Below are positions 1 to 11,498 of a DNA stretch of 21,665 nucleotides, in pieces (the stretch's first letter is position 1; each line of letters begins with the position of its first letter). Origin of the DNA: Ophiothrix spiculata (Eukaryota > Echinodermata > Ophiuroidea > Amphilepidida > Ophiotrichidae); assembly GCA_000969725.1 (NCBI GenBank), contig JXSR01S042150.1; one strand, written 5' to 3'. A model generated the notes under the pieces. The model was not told the origin of the DNA and searched no databases. It was given only the letters and a program-made list of their open reading frames with translations. The position numbers and the translations under genes are program-made.

Positions 1-1088
1 TAACATTTAAGTAAATATCTATTTAGCATTTGGATGTGTTTGTCTTTACTCAGAATATTAATGTAATTTGATTAATACACTAGATGATACAGTAGCAAAT
101 AGAATCAAGTAACTTTATATCAACCATACTTGGTTTTGCCAACCCATAATTGAAGAGCGGTTTTCAAAACTCACTGATCCCAAAAGCTGCACTCAAAAGC
201 TGTCGGCATGTTAAAGTTTCAAACAAACATTCTCCATTAGGGTTGTTTAACACTTCATACGCAGTTGAAGAGAAATTTGCCAAACTCAGAAATTCGGGGA
301 ATGAGCATGTTTGAAATAATATTACTTATTTGCTTGAATAGATTCATCAGGAATGTCAAATAAACATGATCTGTCTGGAAAACGTGAGTTTTCTTTCTGG
401 AACTTTCCAATGAAAATTTTAGTCATAATATTACTTATTGTTGTGTGCACTGAAGTATTTTCAAAAAAAACCTGATCAGTATTATTGCACTGAGCTTTGA
501 CAATCAATTCAATACACAAAGCAATAGTATTTACATAGACAATGTGTGCAATTATAATGGGCGTAGCTATTGGACCAAGTGAGTTTTGGAAAATTACTTT
601 TTCAAATGAGATTGGTTCATAAAGAAATAATGTTGTTTTTCAACTATAAAGGTTTTGTCCCAAATGAATAAAATGGATAACAATCACAAAAATGTGTTTT
701 GACCTGAAACTTTCTTAAAAACCGTGACTAAAATTGGTAATGATTGTCGAATGCTTATTTCAACATTTTCAAAATTTCTTATAAATATTGCTTCTAAAAA
801 TAAAAATTAATTGTAGTTTTCATCATGACACAAAATTATATTGTCCATATCCGAGTCCATATTTATAACGTTAATACTTTTTAGAGTAACCAATTTACTT
901 AAACTTTCTGAATATCGTGCATTTTCATATATATTTTCATATGACCATAATTAATCACCTTCCAGAAATGTATATATACTTGTTTAAATCTTCAGTTGCA
1001 AAGAAATAGAGCACAACTTTGGGGGAAAATCGTACGGTATTAGGAAGCCTGAATTGTAAAACAGTCGGTTGCACGTTATGTTTAATTT
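1..1088. other. AT-rich non-coding stretch, nothing recognised
   Basis: No convincing coding frame, RNA gene or repeat structure was found on either strand. A 65-codon minus-strand frame at 322-519 resembles no family I know and has ordinary AT-rich composition, so I treat it as chance. The stretch does not visibly align with the tandem units that begin near 3370. Confidence 0.5.
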
Positions 1089-1337
1089 ATGTATAATTAT
1101 AGGTCTCCTTTATTAAATTTAATCGCAATTAATATCCATGATAATCAAAGAGGGGGTCTTTGTAAAACCAGTGGTTTTAGCAATAAAGGGTGCCAATGTT
1201 TAACCTGTTTAATTAATATTGATAGTGGACAATTTCTGCTAATGCATAATTATACTGAAATTATTAGCCGACAACATTTTAACAGCAGTTTATACCATTT
1301 TTATCTTAGTAATATCTGCTGGATGTATTTTGCATGA
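1089..1337 (+). pseudogene. Possible Penelope-like element relic: CxCxxC linker and start of GIY-YIG endonuclease
   Basis: An 82-residue frame with no family-length extension either side. Residues about 20-47 read GGLCKTSGFSNKGCQCLTC followed by a short hydrophobic stretch and then SGQFLLMHNYTEI. This resembles the cysteine-containing linker (CxCxxC here) that precedes the GIY-YIG endonuclease in Penelope-like retroelements. The next part, HFNSSLYHFYLSNICWMYF, has the spacing of the usual 'N-S-x-x-V-I-Y-L-x-x-C-x-x-C-x-x-x-Y-V-G' entry into GIY-YIG, but the first cysteine and the glycine of the YIG-like part are lost. The frame stops straight afterwards and the catalytic remainder is not found downstream. 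No reverse transcriptase was recognised upstream. I infer a decayed fragment; a chance frame is the main alternative. Confidence 0.35.
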
Positions 1338-3369
1338 GTTCTTGGATCAGTTTATAACTGACAAAGTCGATAAATTAATGCATTACAACAATGTCAAATT
1401 CTAAATGCAGTATTCAAAAAGAAAAAGAGGATGAAAATGGAAATTAAATGAAGATGTTTGTTAAAAATGAAACGTCATATAAAACATGATAAAATAGTAT
1501 TGATTAATATGTGAAAATCCACCAGACATCGTTTTAATTTGAGCCAGCAGTGTCTCCCGATAAATTCATTCAACCCTTATGTGAACACACTATTTCCATC
1601 AGCGATGTTGACCTGCACCCGTCAAAGCACGGATAAGATTTATCCATATTTAACACTGACTTTCCGTAGCCATTGATAGAGTGCTTTCCTCATGTACAAC
1701 GCGCAAGCATCCGGCAGACAGGGTGCTCACGGAGCTGTTTTTGTACGTGATGTATTCCCATCAGTCCGATCAATAGCTACTCGCTAATGCCTTGACTTCT
1801 AAAACCTTCCAAGAAAAAAGGGAAAGCGTTTCCTGAGTTCCAGAATTGACAGTAAGATAAGTGATTCAACTGTATCACTGAATTGAAATTTGGTCAGAAC
1901 TTTGGTGTCAGTAATTTCAAAATCTTTTTAACCTTGATATTTTAAATACAAGACAAAAGACACATCTCTAGCAATTACCTAGCAATTGTTCATTCTTATA
2001 ACAAAAGTATCCAACTATCAAGAAATTAGAACTGATGATTGTTTTATGCCAAAAAAGATGAAAAATGAACCATATCTATGTATACAACCCTTTATCACTA
2101 AGGACATTAATATACGAAAACAATATACAAAATACGTTCCACATAAAATACACAGATTGCATAGGTGTTCTTAAGATTAGTACTAAGTTAACATTAAATT
2201 ACCAAAGAAACCTTTATCATTATCACTTTTCAAAATGCATCCCTATTAAACCATAACACATAAGAGAAGATATTTGAGAGTGGCCCGTGTGCATCTACAT
2301 CGTCTACAAATTAGTTTTGCATCAACAAATAATCACCTTGTTTGTACTAAGAAGCAGTACTCAAAAACTAGATGGGCAAAAGCATTTTTTTCTCCTGAGC
2401 CAACTAATCCCGTATTAGGAAGCTAAATTACATGCAATAACAATAATATTTATTAGATAATTCGCCTATCCTAAGCTTGACGGATCCTTTATATCTTAAG
2501 TTTAAGGGTGACCATTTACCTTTACATTTTTCATTTGTTATTTTCAGGTAAGGAATCAAAACATATCTCACAGTGTTTGTAAAATGCATAAATACGAAGA
2601 CGGTAAGACTTTTTCCAAGGTAAGTGTTGATTGACATAGAGATTGGGCACCCTTCTTCTTCTCAGTGCTTACAATTAACTTGGAAGCTTCAAATAAAACA
2701 TGAAGCCAAATATTACATTAATTCTTGAGTACCAATATCATTGGATAACACTTTGGCTCTGAATCACTTTGATTGATGACATTGAAATCACATTGAACTA
2801 TTTTTTACCGGGGGAAACATCATCAGAATAAATGACATACTTTTAGTCTCTGGTGTGCTATAGTTTAAATCTGGAAGAGGTAATATAGAAGTATGATAGC
2901 AAAAATGTTTGAAGTTCACGGCAGAACAATATCCATATAAATTCATCAATGAACAGTGCGTAACAGATAGGAGCAGTTGGAGCAGACTGCTTAAAATCGG
3001 GAAAAAGTAGCATTGCCCCATATGAAAAACATTCCTATTACGCCGCTGTCAATGAAGTATAATATTATATCCCATTTAATATCATTTTTTAATTTCATAT
3101 AGATTCCATAATTTGTTTATATTTGTGATAGGTCAACTTTATCACTTTTATTTGTAATTTGGATAGTTGGATATTTACTCATTTCTCTGAGAATAAAAGT
3201 GGTTGAATATTTACAGGCAGAAGTAAATGAAACTACCATAATACATATATACGAGGAATACGAAATTTATAAACTGAGATCATTTTTTTTTGGAGAAATA
3301 TATTGGTTCTTTTTAACACTCTTTCAAATGCAAACCGTTCTAAATGCGTAATCTAAACACCTAACAACG
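1338..3369. other. Non-coding stretch with a GC-richer island at about 1538-1790
   Basis: Mostly AT-rich with no recognisable gene. At 1538-1634 there is a 32-codon plus-strand frame with a fairly protein-like composition. At 1692-1787 a 31-codon frame starts with ATG in another phase. Both lie in a locally GC-richer patch of about 250 bases. No clear splice signals join them and I recognise no family. They could be decayed exons or part of an unrecognised transposon. The minus-strand frames at 2428-2637 and 2788-3021 look like chance. Confidence 0.35.
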
Positions 3370-3436
3370 TTTTAACCCATATATACCAGACTTTGATTTT
3401 TGTCAATTATCTTCCTGATTCTAAACACATTAAGGT

Positions 3437-3560
3437 AGATAGAATTAACTCCGCGTGTTATTAGTTTACTGCAATAAGGTCAATTAAGGCCCGTATTTTA
3501 GTCTCAGTCGTGATGTCGCTCATCTGACGTTAATGAATAATCTCTGTCAATAGACTTTGT
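3437..3560. repeat. 124-bp high-identity block, copy in unit A
   Basis: By direct reading this matches 13489-13612 in unit C at 122 of 124 positions, much better than surrounding unit sequence. On the minus strand it holds a 20-codon frame starting MSDITTETKIRALIDLIA (3523 down to 3461), identical in both copies. The codon for the last A is followed by GTAAAC, which could be a weak splice donor. Unit B appears to lack the block. It may be a short coding exon, a regulatory element, a recently inserted dispersed repeat, or the product of gene conversion. Confidence 0.7.
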
Positions 3561-3596
3561 TCAGACCCATTAAAGGAACTCAGACCCATTAAAGGA
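3561..3596. repeat. Two-copy 19-bp direct repeat
   Basis: TCAGACCCATTAAAGGA occurs at 3561-3577 and again at 3580-3596. It sits exactly where the 124-bp similarity to unit C stops, so it may mark a rearrangement junction or a small slippage event. Confidence 0.8.
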
Positions 3597-3789
3597 TCCC
3601 AGAACGATTATAACAACTTTCTGTTTTCAAAATTTAAATACCGAGATATTAGTGATCGTATTTTTCTTAAATATTGAAACATAACAATCTTAAATATTGG
3701 GTTACGACCGGCCGCACAAAGTTGTGGCCTAATTCTGGTCCTACGCCTTATGCACTAATTCAAGCAAATTGAGAATTTGAATTGATTTG

Positions 3790-3815
3790 AAAGTAGTACA
3801 TGTATGTACTACTTT
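3790..3815. repeat. Perfect 10-bp stem inverted repeat
   Basis: AAAGTAGTAC pairs with GTACTACTTT around a 6-base loop. The corresponding part of unit B (about 7645-7665) keeps only a weak palindrome, so no function is implied. Confidence 0.7.
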
Positions 3816-4727
3816 TACCTGTACTGAATACACTTGAGAATATTCAAAAGAAAAGAATAGAGTTTCTTTGTTGTATCTGTTTGAGCAAATTTGTTTTTCA
3901 GTTATGGAAACATCATCTATATATATAAATAATGGAAAGCTCTAAAGTTTCATCACAAGGAACCATAAGCAAATTAACAGTGTAGACACTCATATCTTTT
4001 TGTTGCGTACCTTACATCCAACAAGTGAACTCACTTAGAACGTATTGTGTTACCTTGTATCCATCTTAATCGTGTATAGTATTTGCTATCTGTAAGAAAG
4101 TTTGAAGACAGTGGATATTTTTGTCAAGAAATTCTGATTACTTACACCAAGTAAATTGATATTTTCAGATGCAAATTATATCTTCATTTTTAGTTTTAAA
4201 AGGATATGTTATCTTCACATCTCTCAAAACTGCGGCAAAAATACGTAAACTTGTCAAGTGAACGCAAAATTACACCCATAGATGCCATCCAAAAAGTTTT
4301 TTCGGTAATTTGTCATTTTTTAAAGTAACAAACTGAAATTGAAATGAAAGAGTAAAGATTAAATTATCCCAAACGGTTGTTGTTCTTTTCTCGATGATTT
4401 CAATTAGTTTGGAAAAATATCGAGTATTATTCGAATTCCTTTAGATTCAAGGCGAATAAATTGAGACTACTACACAGGAAATTTTTTCTCGCTATGGACA
4501 CTTAAAAATCCTACTGTCATTCTCACAATACTAAGAAAAGAAATAGGTATAGCATAGCGATAGCTTCATTTACTTGAACAATAAGTACATTTTAAATATA
4601 GTAATATAAACAATTTAATTATAAACATATAAAGGATTAAACCATAATATAAACGAGTTATATACTTAAATTATAAAACAAGTGTACTAAGTCTTAGTTC
4701 CTGTCGAGAATTTTAGAATTTGGATAT

Positions 4728-4850
4728 AGGGATTAGTTTTAAGTTCAATCTGGGATTGGTTTATTAATGATGATTAGTTTTAGGGTTAGGTTCAGGTTTA
4801 TAGTTTTATAGACTATAGTTTAGGGTTGGACTAAAGGTTGGAGTTAAGTG
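4728..4850 (+). repeat. Degenerate TTAGGG-like interstitial repeat
   Basis: A G/T-rich patch with many imperfect variants of the animal telomere hexamer, including TTAGGGTTAGG at 4780-4790, TTTAGGGTTGG near 4819-4829 and several GATTAG/GATTGG forms. The array is too decayed to be a telomere. It is not visible at the matching place in unit B. Confidence 0.5.
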
Positions 4851-5031
4851 TTTTTTAAAGAGTATTATCATTCAGACTTTGAATAATAAATTATATATAA
4901 TATCAATACTGTGATTGTTTCGATATTGCACCACATGTATTGCATTGCAGTTCTGCTGTAATACTAGCAGAGTAAAAGCCGCAATGATATATTTACATGT
5001 GGTAGTGAGCCATAAAATCAATAATGCCGTG

Positions 5032-5105
5032 ACATTGTACAAATAAAGACATGTCTACAAGCAAATTTACGGTAAGATCGATTGCAAATTAGATTGAAAT
5101 GAGTC
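5032..5105 (+). repeat. 74-bp hyper-conserved block, copy in unit A
   Basis: Matches 8650-8723 (unit B) at 73 of 74 positions and 19728-19801 (unit C) at 71 of 74, while the flanks have diverged strongly. It contains ATG at 5051, a seven-codon frame MSTSKFT, and then GTAAG at 5072-5076, which looks like a 5' splice site. The conservation continues about 30 bases past that point and includes ATTGCAAAT, close to a POU octamer. Alternatives are a first coding exon plus intron start, a cis-regulatory element, or an unrecognised small RNA. It does not resemble the spliceosomal RNAs I know. Confidence 0.75.
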
Positions 5106-6239
5106 AGCTATGCCAAAGGATCATAAAGCGCTGTAAACCAGGAATAGCAACGTGCAGTTGCAAGAAAAGAACATCAGCTTTTGATAAAGGATTACAGGGA
5201 TAAACAAAAAAAAACACAGTTTGTTTTTCTATGTAATTTTTTTTTAATTCAACATTACCTCCATACAACAATGTACGGTAATTGTGTAATTATTGGATCC
5301 ATTTGTTTTTTAGGCTGATATTAGCAAACGTGGGTTTTTTTTAAATATTTATTTCAGCAATGTAATTCTACATGATACATGAGTCAAATTTTACTGCATA
5401 ATTTTCTTCTAAAGGTAGGAAAACGTTTTTAAAATGCATCTGGGTCATCTTATCTTTAATCAAAATTATATATTAATTAGGTGCTTTCGAACGAACAATA
5501 TATGTTTGCCGCCGCAGCAAATGGATGCAGTTGTCGTTTCCTACATGTATACTATGTTATACATAAGATATGCTACAATGTGCATCTTTATCGAGCAAAC
5601 TACTGAATTCTTTTACTGCGGAGGCCCACATATTTTTGTTAAAATAAAAAGCATCTTAAATGATGCCATACAAACAACCATTTAATTTGTATTTAATTTT
5701 ATTAGAAAACACCTGTAAATGCAAAGAAAAACGGAACGAAGAGGGTGCATTTACCCTTTATAAAGTATTTGATACCAACACCTACTGCTATATCCAACGG
5801 GAAATTGGATGGCATTTGTACATATTGAAAAGAATTTTATTAAGTTTAAGTGTCAATAATCCTTATTATGTGCAATGGAGTACTCATTACGTTCATCTAC
5901 GATGTTTCCTTTTCCACTCCCATTAACACATAAAAAGCAAACGATTTCTATCCATCAAATCCAATCCATGAAGCCTTATTTATGAATTCAATCTACTCAC
6001 ATCATATTACATCATTAATATTACAAGATTGCCTAAGTGAATTTAGTATTTGAGTTAAAAGCCTATAGATTCTTTGACCTATTCAAGAAAAAATATTATC
6101 GGATTTGTAAAATGTGCATAGAAAGATGTAAAATAAAATTACTTCTATTACACACTTAATTTTACAAATAATGCAAAATGTCGAAAAGGAAATTATGAAT
6201 CAAATGGCAAAAATAAATCCGAAAGTGCTGGTAGAATAT

Positions 6240-6312
6240 GCAGATATTAAACGACTACTAAGATTATATCATGCAGTGCAATAAACTAAAAAGCAGTCGT
6301 AGATTTTAAGGT
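6240..6312 (+). promoter_or_regulatory. Conserved AATAAA block, copy in unit A
   Basis: GCAGTGCAATAAACTAAAAA is shared nearly exactly with units B (9931 on) and C (20851 on), followed by a stretch rich in G/T (TTTTGTCAAGTAT) also kept in B. AATAAA lies at 6280-6285, 1229 bases after the ATG of the 74-bp block. A polyadenylation signal is plausible, but AATAAA is common in AT-rich DNA; the support is the shared block and position. Confidence 0.4.
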
Positions 6313-8649
6313 ACTTTTGTCAAGTATCAGATAAATCAGATTGTTAACCTTTTATATTTTATAAATTTATAGTATTACTTAGAAACAAAAGTCCCAATGA
6401 ATTATATCGAAACATTATATATTTGATTCTTTCCAGAGAACTACGTATATATATAGGTTAATGGGGTATTACCTTTACAGTTACTTATCTTGTAGTTTTA
6501 TACGTTGAGCAATATGAATATAAGGGCGTTCATGTATTTAACATATGAAAAAAATACAAAAATCAATTGAGTATTTACTATTTTAAAAGCACATAATTAT
6601 CGACTTTTTGGAACTTTCCCTATGCTTCGTGTGGTTAATCGGTTGAATTTTGAGGGAAAATACGTACTTTTTAAAATATATGTATCAGCATCTCAAAAAC
6701 GAGCACGGTGGCCTATTTTATTTTAGATTCGTTAACAGCACAAATAAATCTACTAAATACTAAACTTTTAAGAAAATCAATGAAGATTTTGTATCTCTGA
6801 GAACTGAAGTGGTGCATTTTGACTCGCGATTTCGTGTGTAACAAATCCAATCATGGTTGCACATGTTTTGCAACAAAATTCAAATCGATCGCGTCGTTTT
6901 TTAAATGATGGGTAAACTGATGGCGCTATTCAAACTTTGTTTCGTTTCTACAATCGCATCTAAATAACTTTTAAATGTTATTTCAGCAATGCATTTGTAA
7001 AATTGAAACTTATTTTTGAAAATAATTTTCCTTAAAAGGAAACCAGCCTGCTAATTTCTTGCGATAAAAATGTCCTTGAAATGGAAATTTCAAATGAATT
7101 GGTTTCATTGCCGCTATTTTAAAAACAATCGTTGTGGTGAGTGTTGGTGTATCTCTGACTGAAAATGTAAAGGCAAATAATGTCGTGAACATGTTTTTTA
7201 AAAGCAAACACAATTCTCTGCGAAACTGTATCACCAAGCAGTAATATATGTATGATTTATATGAATTTATATCATAATACAAGGAATATCTACTATAAGT
7301 ACTATAATAAGTCCATAATTTGGTATTTGTAGATTAGACTTTTGCAATGTCTTGCTTCTGTTTCTCTGTTTACAAAGGAAAAGTCGTGTACATAATCTTG
7401 TTTATAAGTTTAAAATGAAAGCAGCATTCTTCAACTTTTTTTTTTAAATATCTGATACAAATAATATAGATAAATTTATTTGCTTTTCAAACGTTAAATC
7501 ACCAACGGCAAAGTGTATAAATGATCCAGTTTTTGTTTTTGGCTACATTTCTTTCATTTGAATTAATAGACGCCGTTGTCCTATTTCTTTACCAAAAATG
7601 CCTTATGTACTAATTAGGAAGCAAACTTAGAAGTTGATTTGATTAAAAGGTATATGTGTATACACCTGTATGCACTTGAGGATATTCAAAAGGATTGTAG
7701 TTTCTTTGTTGTATTTGTTCGGGTAAATTTGTTTTTCAGGCATGGAAACACCATCTATATAATGAAGAGCTCTAAAGTTTCATCGCAAGGGAACCATAAG
7801 AAACATGAAAAGTAGTAACTCATATTTGTTGATTGCGTACACCACATCCCAAGAGTAAAGTTCACTGCGTTAGAATTGTATTTCCTTGCATCTATTCTAA
7901 TTGTACTATATATTTACTATCAGTAAGGAAATGTACTTTTTTCTAAATGCAAACTATATCCCTTTTCATTTTGAATGTTTAAAGGTTTTTTTAATGTCCA
8001 TATTAGAAAGAAATTTTGATAAAATCGGCCCAAAAAGCTGCCGTCTTAATCTGTAATCTTGTCAGGTTTTTTGTGCAAAGCGTACTGTATTATGCCTTAG
8101 AATGAGTTTGATCTAACACATTAGTGTATTATGTATTATTCTAAACAGTTGTGGCTTTATAAGAAGTGCTGAAAAAGAAATCTTAAAGTTGGGATCTTTA
8201 CACATATTTTTGTGCCGCTCTTACTATTACTAGAAACACTAAAGATAAATCTGATGCTGATCCCATCAATTTAAACAACATTATTAAAAATAAAAAATAT
8301 AATATGCCAAGATCCCATTGGCATACTCATGTTGTTCAAAGGAAGAAATAAAAGTAGATAAAGCCTAATTTGACTGAGCAGTAAATTTGCTTGAAAATAT
8401 TACATTAATTCTAATTCATCGGCTTTTGAAATCAATTGATAATTATTTTATATAAATTGAATCATTTATTACAATTTGCATTCAAATACCTTAGTATATT
8501 ATTAATTATCAGTCAAAGTAATTTACTGAACTGTAAGTATTTAGATATTGCACTACATGTATATGAGAACTATTGTTTATACTTAAGTATTATAATCCAA
8601 GATGTTATACATGTATTTGGGCAGAAGACTTCAAATCAATAACACAGTA

Positions 8650-8723
8650 ACATCGTACAAATAAAGACATGTCTACAAGCAAATTTACGGTAAGATCGAT
8701 TGCAAATTAGATTGAAATGAGTC
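8650..8723 (+). repeat. 74-bp hyper-conserved block, copy in unit B
   Basis: One difference from the unit A copy and two from the unit C copy. ATG is at 8669, the MSTSKFT frame is intact, and GTAAG follows at 8690-8694. Upstream, B shares with A a stretch ATATTGCACTACATGTAT-like near 8545-8562 at lower identity. Confidence 0.75.
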
Positions 8724-8829
8724 ACCCTTGCCAAAGGTTAATAAATCACTGCAAAAAGAGGATAACTTCGTATAGTTGCAAGAGTAACAACAGATATGTG
8801 GTAAAAGACAATAGGTTTAACAAAATACA

Positions 8830-8864
8830 CATGTTGATTTTCTAATATTTAAAAAATCAACATG
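8830..8864. repeat. Perfect 12-bp stem inverted repeat
   Basis: CATGTTGATTTT (8830-8841) pairs with AAAATCAACATG (8853-8864) around an 11-base AT loop. No equivalent stem is seen at the matching site of units A or C. It could fold as an RNA hairpin or cruciform; no function is implied. Confidence 0.75.
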
Positions 8865-9897
8865 AACTGCATGCTAAATTTAGGTACCTAATTGAGGGAA
8901 CCTTTTTTCCGGATGAAAAGTACTAGGATTTGACGTTATTTAGATTCATTTCACCAATGTTATTGTGCACGATATTTGAGTCCAATTGTGGACTGACAAA
9001 TTTTCTTCGTGACCTAGGAAAAAGAACAAAAAAATTTCTAACTATATTTGGTAATGATACTATAAACCAGAACCATTAATTAAGGGTCCTTTGTTAATGT
9101 ACTATATTTCATTAACACTTGTATGGAGGTAAATAATTCTGATGGGTTTGATTCTATTCGTCAGCGCAAGAAGTACTTTGTCATATCCCTTATTGTTTAA
9201 CTTTACCATACGGTTCTTGTAGTGGCAAACAATTCAAATTGACTTGCAAAATTAGTATAAATGAGCAATTTTGAGGGCAAACTTCATTTTTTGCCAATAA
9301 ATCGTAACTGAATAACTTTTTATAATGTTAATTTCAGAAATGGTTGAATTTTTGGTGCTATATTTTCGTCGAAACACAACAAATCGTATGCTGACTATTA
9401 TTTTAAAACGGTTTGGTCGATGTCAAGAAAGTGGATATAATTTTAACCTTTTGAAAAAGTTTATATAAAGTTGAATGAAATCTTTTAAAGTATAAACGGC
9501 CATTGTCGTGCATTTTATAATCCCTTATGTAAATTCCAAATATTTCCTTTCCCATTAGTATAAAAAAAGCAAATGATTTCTGTCAATCAAATAATTTCAA
9601 TGATGCTCAAATTCAAATGCAATCTATTACGCATAGCATTTCAGGCTACAAACCACACGATTTTACAGCATCACTAACAAGATTGCATAAGTAAATTCAT
9701 AATGTGAGTTTAAAATCAAGAGGCTCTTTGAGCGATAGTATTCAGTCATCCTTGATTGCTTGAAAATTCAAGAAATATATTTTATTATACGTATAGGAAA
9801 ATGTAAAATAAAATTACTTCTACTGCAAATTATGCATAATTTCGGTTATGTATTATATATCAAATGGAATAAATAAATTTGAAGAATGGTAATGGCA

Positions 9898-9976
9898 TAT
9901 GCAGATATTAAGACTATTAAGATTATCCAGTAGTGCAATAAACTAAAAAGCAGTCTAGATTTTAAGATATTTTTGT
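9898..9976 (+). promoter_or_regulatory. Conserved AATAAA block, copy in unit B
   Basis: AATAAA at 9937-9942 lies within the block shared with units A and C, and 1268 bases after the ATG of the 74-bp block. The following TTTTTGTCAAGTATTCT is kept from unit A. A poly(A) signal is one reading, with the same caution as for unit A. Confidence 0.4.
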
Positions 9977-10663
9977 CAAGTATTCTAAATAATTGCTATT
10001 ACAGTATCTCCAACGATTATAGAAAAACACGTTACTTTTAACAAAACAGAGAAAATCAAATCACGGCTTAAAAATAACCAGATAGATCATCTCCTTAATG
10101 TTTCAAACCGTATTTCATATATTGATATTATTACTCTGAGTGACTTGTACAAAACAAGTGTCTAGATGAATTCTGTAGAAACATTAGGGACACTCTAACA
10201 CTTAGAGAAGGGAGTCTTATTAAAAAAGGGGAGCCATGAAAATGTTGAGGTCTAAAAGGAGCCCTGAAAGAAACAAATTGCGCTAAATTTACCTCAGAAA
10301 ACTGAGTGTATAATTTTTTGTGGGTTGACACGTAATTTTCTCTGAAACAATGAGGCTCCGAAAAATTTTGAGATCCTTGACATTTTCTGGACTAAATTTT
10401 TTGGCATCACCCCCAGCAAGTGTTTGTGAACGGTCCCTTATACTTTTCAGAAGTAGCTGTATTCACTGTTTGTAAGAACAATTTTCTTAACAATAATTTG
10501 TCGTTAATATGACAATTAATATGAAAATTTGATACAAAATATTTCGATGGAATAAGAATAACTAATCAAAAAGAAATTTTCCATAGCTTTCTCGCAACAA
10601 AACACAAGATAGAAGTTCCCCTGTCCCGCCTTGTTGATGTGTGATGCTTGGAGCTGCATGATT

Positions 10664-10740
10664 TGTGACTCTATGTAATTGCAATGTTCTCGTTCCATCA
10701 CCGTGTTATTGATTTTGTATGATCCATAATTTCCCCTGGG
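10664..10740 (+). repeat. Unit-end block shared by B and C
   Basis: TGTGACTCTATGTAAT and then CATCACCGTGTTATTGATTT and the following CATAATTTCCC are shared with 21470-21570 in unit C at high identity. C carries roughly 28 extra bases between the two parts. Unit A keeps only CATAATTTGGTATTTGTAG near 7313-7332. Confidence 0.65.
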
Positions 10741-11196
10741 ATATTTTGTAGAGTATTATATCCTCTCGAGCACTCAACGATATTACGAAAGTGATATTAA
10801 TGAAGACTTAATTGTGATTCTTTACATGTATGATTTGATTAACGAAAGAAAAGAAACTTGAAATTACAGTACCTGGAATTTCTACTTTAAAAATATTTAG
10901 TATTTGTAGATTAAACTTCTTCAATGTAATAATAGCATTATAATAATTCGCTTCTCTGTTTACAAGAAACAAGTTGTGTTGTTGATCTTGTTTGTCATAT
11001 GTTTACTAGGCTTGAATTGAAACAAAATTATACAACTTTCTTTCTATTTTTGTCATTACACAATACATACCGTATTTGATATATTTGAAAGATGTAACTT
11101 TAATTGTTTCTTAAACTCAAAACTTGCTTTTAGTTATATATAAAGAAAGCATAAGGAGTCAATCAATTAACTGTCTTAGGGAACTTAAATAACTAA

Positions 11197-11498
11197 GGCA
11201 CGGTTCCCAGTTCATGACGGAATGTCTTCCGACATACGAAAGGGCTTGACGCAAGAGCCATGACGAAATGTATTTGAGTCATGACGCAAAAATATTAGGA
11301 AAAACGATAACTGCCTTATTTGAAGTTGTCTTTATAATAATAGAGGCCCTAACGCATTTTTTCTGCATTATTTAATACATTATAATACATCTATTTTTGA
11401 ATCATGAATCGATATTTTTCTGCATCATGATGCAAGACATTTGCGTCAAGCCCTTTCGTATGACTCAAAAGCTTTCGTCATGAATTGGGAACCGTGCC
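11197..11498. mobile_element. 302-bp non-autonomous DNA transposon (MITE), PIF/Harbinger-like
   Basis: The two ends form inverted repeats of about 60 bp. The left arm begins GGCACGGTTCCCAGTTCATG and the right arm, read backwards, begins GGCACGGTTCCCAATTCATG; both run on to CATACGAAAGGGCTTGACGC. The element is bounded by TAA on each side (11194-11196 and 11499-11501), which fits the 3-bp TWA target duplication of PIF/Harbinger elements. No coding capacity is present, so it would depend on a transposase supplied elsewhere. The family assignment is inference; the termini and flanks are read directly. Confidence 0.8.

Larger units (their letters stand above)
3370..7322 (+). repeat. Tandem unit A
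   Basis: First of three diverged direct repeats. Ordered blocks shared with B and/or C include the 124-bp block (3437-3560, with C), a stretch about 3779-3970 (with B at about 7633-7800, and partly C near 14058-14118), a stretch 4000-4130 (with B near 7840-7930 and C near 14160-14480), a stretch 4430-4540 (with C near 19230-19340), the 74-bp block (5032-5105), the AATAAA block (about 6240-6310), and a tail near 6390-6410 resembling B near 10160 and C near 21040. The right limit is set at the start of a marker reading GTATTTGTAGATTA, which recurs 3577 bases later. The limits are alignment landmarks, not known breakpoints. Confidence 0.6.
7323..10899 (+). repeat. Tandem unit B
   Basis: Second direct repeat, about 3.58 kb, in the same orientation as A and C. 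It begins at the GTATTTGTAGATTA marker, which recurs at 10900. Shared blocks in order: about 7590-7800 (A), 7840-7930 (A, C), 8030-8110 (A, C), the 74-bp block (8650-8723), the AATAAA block (about 9900-9975), the GAATTCTGTAGAAACA stretch near 10168 (C near 21047), and 10664-10740 (C at 21470-21570). It lacks the 124-bp block and large transposon relics. No coding gene was recognised inside. Confidence 0.6.

Noticed and set aside
3900-3960. Conserved TTTGTTTTTCAG followed by ATGGAAACA as an acceptor and exon in units A and B
   Set aside because: The frame ends after 13 codons in A and 6 in B, and C has lost the ATG; not coding-like.
5032-5105. 74-bp block as a spliceosomal RNA, snoRNA or tRNA gene
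   Set aside because: It lacks recognisable U1-U6 sequences, C/D or H/ACA boxes, and A/B boxes. A novel RNA cannot be excluded.
5434-5926. Two overlapping frames of 83 and 88 codons in unit A between the 74-bp and AATAAA blocks
   Set aside because: Neither is open in units B or C, so they do not behave like the product of a conserved triplicated gene.
7010-7282. 90-codon minus-strand frame
   Set aside because: AT-driven composition, no motif, and not kept in the partly similar sequence of unit B.
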